NCBI GenBank assembly: GCA_902490245.1
Contig: CABUDB010000061.1
Coordinates: 1-8,328, forward strand
Direction of reading: 5' to 3'
Source: an uncultured Collinsella sp.
GTDB taxonomy: Bacteria > Actinomycetota > Coriobacteriia > Coriobacteriales > Coriobacteriaceae
DNA length: 8,328 nucleotides
Shown: piece after piece, positions 5,751-8,328 of the stretch
Layout of the letters: each line of letters starts with the position of its first letter
Position numbering within the stretch: position 1 is the stretch's first letter
The notes under the pieces: model-generated
Seen by the model: the letters and a program-made list of their open reading frames with translations, nothing else
Database searches by the model: none
What the model was told of the DNA's origin: nothing
Made by a program: the position numbers and the translations under genes

Positions 5751-6089
5751 TTACCTGCGGCGCCCGCTCTCGAGTGTTCGGTCGAACGCCCACACCCACC
5801 AACGCATCACGTGTGCCTGCGAGCCGTCCGCCCGCTCGCGCGTCTGGTCCTCCAGATACAACTCGGTCGCGTGCCCGCCAAAACGCACCTTATAGGTTGC
5901 CGTACGAATGCCGTGAACCGTCAGGCCAAACCCAGTGGTCGAGACAATCTCGTCAATCGTAAAGCAACGACCGTCGACCCAGCAGACGGTGACCGGCACG
6001 ACCTGTCCGCCCGCGAGGATGCGAGCCACGACGTCCACATACTGCTTGTGCACGCGCCGAGTTTTGCCATCTGTCTGTCGATATTCCAT
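5751..6089 (-). CDS. Small basic protein, unknown function
   Basis: The protein has 112 residues from ATG 6089 and I do not recognise the family with certainty. The sequence alternates hydrophobic and polar residues in short beta-like strands (QVVPVTVCWVDGRCFTIDEI, ATYKVRFGGHATELYLED, MRWWVWAFDR) and ends in SGRRR. The strand layout with repeated aromatic residues resembles small uncharacterised single-domain proteins such as those of the DUF6504 type, but only loosely. No membrane helix or signal is visible, so it is probably cytosolic. The start is uncertain: AGGAGG lies only 1 nt before ATG 6089, unusually close. An in-frame ATG at 6110 (seven residues longer) has no SD but follows TTTACAA, which could be a -10 for a nearly leaderless message. 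The gene is divergent from the phosphate transporter. Confidence 0.7.
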   Translation of the reverse strand: MEYRQTDGKTRRVHKQYVDVVARILAGGQVVPVTVCWVDGRCFTIDEIVSTTGFGLTVHGIRTATYKVRFGGHATELYLEDQTRERADGSQAHVMRWWVWAFDRTLESGRRR

Positions 6090-6214
6090 GCCTCCTATTC
6101 TCGAACGCATGTTTGCATGTTGTAAAGCGAGGAGGCTGTGGTTTTGGGGTGTTGGGGCGCGCGCACGTGTCCTCATGGTGTGTTAGCAAAAAGAACACCC
6201 ACGGTCAACAGGGC

Positions 6215-6220
6215 TAATAT
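6215..6220 (+). promoter_or_regulatory. Possible -10 box for the phosphate transport pair
   Basis: TAATAT lies in an AT-rich patch of the divergent region, about 120 nt before the transporter start. No -35 match is seen at normal spacing and no clear PhoP/PhoB-type direct repeats are visible nearby. The long leader that would result contains the strong SD at 6278-6287. Confidence 0.25.
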
Positions 6221-6277
6221 TCATTTTTAGTGCCAAAAAATTCACTGCTCCCATCAGAACTCGGTAAAGAAACCCGC

Positions 6278-6309
6278 AGGAGGTGATACGATTTATCATG
6301 TTTCTGTAA
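6278..6309 (+). promoter_or_regulatory. Perfect Shine-Dalgarno with three-codon ORF in the transporter leader
   Basis: AGGAGGTGAT (6278-6287) complements ten bases of the 16S 3' end. The next ATG is at 6298, 14 nt past the AGGAGG core, and gives only ATG-TTT-CTG-TAA. This mini-ORF is in frame with the transporter start at 6340, whose own SD (GAGAAAG, 6326-6332) is weak. TGATA (6284-6288) can pair with TATCA (6294-6298), and GCAGG (6276-6280) with CCTGC (6314-6318), so the leader may fold around the SD. Whether it is a leader peptide or a leftover start is not known. Confidence 0.45.
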
Positions 6310-6339
6310 CGTGCCTGCAAACTTCGAGAAAGCCCATAT

Positions 6340-7389
6340 ATGGACGTAACGTTCTCAACCTTCCTCGGCCAACTTGTGTCGAACCCAGTCCTTGCCGTCA
6401 CCGTGATCCTCGCGCTCGGCGCCATCTTCGTCAATGGATGGACCGACGCACCCAACGCCATCGCGACCTGCGTCACTACGCGTTGCATGCCCGCCCGCGC
6501 CGCTATTCTCATGAGTGCCGCATTCAACTTCCTTGGCGTGCTCATCATGACGCACTTTAACGCGAGCGTCGCCAACACCATCTCCCATATTGTCGACTTT
6601 GGAGGAAACAGCACCATGGCGCTCGCCTGTCTGTGCGCGGCGCTGTTCTCCATCGTCGTCTACGGCGCCACAGCGTCGCGTTTTGGCATCCCCACCTCGC
6701 AAAGCCACAGCCTTATCGCCGGCCTGACCGGTGCCGCCATCGCCCTCGGCGGTGCGAGCAGCGTCAACGTCCACGAGTGGATGAAGGTCATCTACGGCCT
6801 GGCGCTCTCCATCGGTCTGGGCTTTGTCATGGGCTGGGTCCTGTGCAAGCTCGTCTCGATTCTTTTCGCCGCCGCCAACAGGCGACGTGCCAATGTCTTC
6901 TTTAAATACGCTCAGATCGCGAGCGCTGCGGCCATGAGCTTTATGCACGGCGCGCAGTATGGACAGAAGTTCATCGGCGTGCTCTTTTTAGGCGTGGCCT
7001 TTGCCAGCGGCCAGACGAGCGTCGGCGATGCCGGCATCCCCATCTGGATTATGCTGCTATGCTCGGCCACCATGGGCATCGGCACCAGCGTGGGCGGCGA
7101 GCGCATCATCAAGTCCGTTGGCCAGAGCATGGTCAAGCTCGAAAAGTACCAGGGCTTCTCCGCCGACCTGGCGGGCGCCGCGAACCTGCTGCTTGCCACC
7201 CTTACCGGCATCCCCGTGTCCTCCACACACATCAAGACCTGCGCCATCATGGGCGTCGGTGCCGTCAAGCGCCTCTCGGCCATCAACTTCGGCGTCGTCA
7301 AGGACATGATGTTCACCTGGTTCTTCACCTTCCCCGCCTGCGGACTCATCAGCTTTGTCATGGCCAAGCTGTTCATGATGTTCCTCTAG
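6340..7389 (+). CDS. PiT-family inorganic phosphate transporter
   Basis: This 349-residue, largely hydrophobic protein belongs to the PiT (PF01384) family, which moves phosphate or metal-phosphate across the membrane by cation symport. It is the short bacterial type (E. coli PitA has about 500 residues). The two inverted halves are visible. The first has NGWTDAPNAIAT at 32-43 and GIPTSQSH at 116-123. The second has SFMHGAQYGQK ending at K210 and GIPVSSTH at 290-297. In the second signature the usual HGANDxQK or HGAQDGQK reads HGAQYGQK, with Tyr207 where a conserved Asp is expected. A hydrophilic loop (RRRANVFFKY) links the halves. ATG 6340 directly precedes the first helix but has only a weak SD. 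The DUF47 gene follows after 67 nt, the usual partner arrangement. Confidence 0.95.
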   Translation: MDVTFSTFLGQLVSNPVLAVTVILALGAIFVNGWTDAPNAIATCVTTRCMPARAAILMSAAFNFLGVLIMTHFNASVANTISHIVDFGGNSTMALACLCAALFSIVVYGATASRFGIPTSQSHSLIAGLTGAAIALGGASSVNVHEWMKVIYGLALSIGLGFVMGWVLCKLVSILFAAANRRRANVFFKYAQIASAAAMSFMHGAQYGQKFIGVLFLGVAFASGQTSVGDAGIPIWIMLLCSATMGIGTSVGGERIIKSVGQSMVKLEKYQGFSADLAGAANLLLATLTGIPVSSTHIKTCAIMGVGAVKRLSAINFGVVKDMMFTWFFTFPACGLISFVMAKLFMMFL

Positions 7390-7456
7390 TCAAACCGAAC
7401 GTCCATCTGGACCGCAACACTTCGCCCACCCGTCTTCACCTCGAAAGGACCCACCC

Positions 7457-8080
7457 ATGGCAAAGAAACCCGATTCGTTCTACTTTGACAACTACGTCGC
7501 CTGCGCCGACCTTGCTGTCCAGGCCGCAGAGTTGCTCATCAAGATTTTTGAGAACTTTGATCCCGCGCAGATCCACGACATGCTCGAGGAGATGCATGCG
7601 ATTGAGCATGCGGCAGACAAGAAGCACCACGAGCTCGAAGACGCCCTGCTCACCGCCTTTATCACCCCGCTCGAGCGCGAGGATCTGGATCTGATGAGCT
7701 GCGCGCTCGACACCGTGCTCGACCGTATTGAGGGCGTCGTGCAGCGCGTCTACTTCACCAACATTCAGAGCATCCATCCCGACGCCATCGTCATCGCCCA
7801 CAAGGTGACTGACGCCTGCCGCGCCATGAAAGACCTGATGGTCGAGCTTCCCAACTACCGCAAGTCCAAAACGCTGCGCGAGCTGGTCATCCAGATCAAC
7901 ACCATCGAGTCCGAGGCCGACGAGCTCTACATCAACGCCATGCGCAACCTGCACGTTAACGGCAAGGATCCGCTCGAGGTCATCGCTTGGCGTGACGTCT
8001 ACGCCTTCCTGGAGTACTGCGCCGACTGCTGCGAGAATGTGGCCGATGTTGTGGATTCGATTGTCATGAAGAACAGTTAA
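7457..8080 (+). CDS. DUF47 family PhoU-like phosphate transport accessory protein
   Basis: The protein has 207 residues, the normal size for DUF47 (PF01865, also called Pit accessory protein), an all-helical cytosolic PhoU-like fold. PhoU-type acidic metal-site motifs E/D-xxx-D recur at E50-D54, D85-D89, E151-D155, E186-D190 and E193-D197. Family members pair with PiT transporters and are thought to tune their activity, probably through a bound metal cluster; this is family knowledge, not visible here. AAAGGA precedes the ATG at 7 nt. It probably shares a transcript with the transporter gene, since no terminator is seen in the 67-nt gap. A long perfect hairpin (8105-8183) begins 25 nt after the stop. 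Confidence 0.95.
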   Translation: MAKKPDSFYFDNYVACADLAVQAAELLIKIFENFDPAQIHDMLEEMHAIEHAADKKHHELEDALLTAFITPLEREDLDLMSCALDTVLDRIEGVVQRVYFTNIQSIHPDAIVIAHKVTDACRAMKDLMVELPNYRKSKTLRELVIQINTIESEADELYINAMRNLHVNGKDPLEVIAWRDVYAFLEYCADCCENVADVVDSIVMKNS

Positions 8081-8104
8081 TTGGGGGTACATGTCCCACC
8101 GGTC

Positions 8105-8183
8105 GCGGGCCCGGCCACTAATAACCTTTTTCACTCCGGCTGCAAGCAGAGTCGTTCAAAAGGTTATTAGTGGCCGGGCCCGC
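8105..8183. repeat. Perfect 26-bp inverted repeat with 27-nt loop
   Basis: The arm 8105-8130 (starting GCGGGCCCGGCC and ending ACCTTTT) is the exact reverse complement of 8158-8183. The 27-nt centre contains a smaller ACTC/GAGT pairing (8133-8136 with 8149-8152). There is no T-run after either end, so it is not a standard intrinsic terminator, although its place after the DUF47 gene would let it stop or stabilise transcripts. A palindromic dispersed repeat or a MITE-like remnant is the other reading. No target-site duplication is evident. Confidence 0.85.
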
Positions 8184-8187
8184 TCCC

Positions 8188-8282
8188 TTATGCACCACCA
8201 TTGGGAACTTTGGCTGATAGATTTAGCGCGATGGGGGTTTGGCTGAAGGGACCTTTGGTATCCGTTCGGACACTTTGGCCCT
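8188..8282 (-). CDS. Possible C-terminal end of a convergent gene
   Basis: On the minus strand one frame stays open from the genomic edge (8282) to a TAA at 8188-8190, reading about 30 residues and ending in LNLSAKVPNGGA. It would end five bases before the long hairpin, as a convergent gene should. A second minus-strand frame is also open over this stretch, so chance is quite possible. The stretch holds two copies of TTTGGCTGA (8209-8217 and 8238-8246), 29 bp apart. No family is recognised and the adapter removes the rest. Confidence 0.18.
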
Positions 8283-8328
8283 AGATCGGAAGAGCGTCGT
8301 GTAGGGAAAGAGTGTAGATCTCGGTGGT
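8283..8328. other. Illumina sequencing adapter (not genomic)
   Basis: The final 46 bases begin AGATCGGAAGAGCGTCGTGT and continue exactly as the reverse complement of the Illumina universal (read 1 side) adapter. They are contamination left on the contig end and should be trimmed. The genomic sequence stops at 8282. Confidence 0.98.

Noticed and set aside
6291..6293. ATT as a non-standard start after the perfect SD in the PiT leader
   Set aside because: Spacing is good but the frame is not that of the transporter and shows no protein-like features; ATT starts are very rare.
6180..6339. PhoB/PhoP-type box upstream of the phosphate transporter
   Set aside because: I looked for spaced direct repeats resembling CTGTCAT or TTAACA and saw none convincing. 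GTGTT/AACAC at 6180-6198 is a short inverted repeat that could be chance.
7436..8134. Long minus-strand frame opposite the DUF47 gene
   Set aside because: Mirror of the DUF47 codons; the plus-strand protein has the PhoU-like motif set and SD.
8184..8282. TTTGGCTGA repeats as the start of a tandem or CRISPR-like array
   Set aside because: There are only two 9-bp copies 29 bp apart, with no conserved flanks; the sequence ends in the adapter before more could be seen.
1..8328. CRISPR arrays, tRNA or rRNA genes, insertion sequences, toxin-antitoxin or defence genes
   Set aside because: No regularly spaced repeats, no tRNA-like cloverleaf, no transposase motifs and no recognisable defence domains were seen on either strand.

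Overview
The window looks like a chromosomal piece of a high-GC Gram-positive gut actinobacterium, most likely of the Coriobacteriia (Collinsella-like). This is inferred from the GC-rich third codon positions, strong AGGAGG-type ribosome binding sites, U-rich intrinsic terminators and the gene mix. I cannot confirm the genus without a search. The last 46 bases are not genomic: they match the reverse complement of the Illumina universal adapter, so the window ends at the edge of an untrimmed assembly contig.

Layout from left to right. (1) A minus-strand small membrane protein (30-386) is followed by the strong SD and first codons of another minus-strand gene cut off by the window edge. (2) A divergent region carries a TPP riboswitch (459-553) that controls thiC (558-1892). 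After a hairpin and a promoter-like TATAAT comes thiD (2071-2901). Together these two genes cover part of the pyrimidine (HMP) branch of thiamine synthesis. (3) A convergent 13-bp hairpin separates thiD from a minus-strand block. That block contains an SGNH/GDSL esterase (2963-3622), a TIGR02452/microbial PARG-type macrodomain protein (3701-4834), a Bax-inhibitor-1 family membrane protein (4975-5670) and an unrecognised 112-residue protein (5751-6089). Terminators separate the first three, so they look like single-gene units rather than one operon. (4) A 250-bp divergent region leads into a plus-strand pair, a short PiT-type phosphate transporter (6340-7389) and a PhoU-like DUF47 protein (7457-8080), a familiar phosphate-uptake pairing. 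(5) The right end has a perfect 26-bp inverted repeat (8105-8183), about 100 bp of mostly featureless DNA, and the adapter.

Most of the window is ordinary core metabolism, and I see no clear new multi-gene system. The points most worth a second look are these: the second glutamate of the QEE motif is alanine in the PARG-like protein, which also has an acidic insert; the aspartate of the second PiT signature is tyrosine in the phosphate transporter; a perfect Shine-Dalgarno in the PiT leader serves only a three-codon ORF; and there is a long perfect hairpin without a U-tract after the DUF47 gene. No stretch longer than 300 bases lacks a gene.
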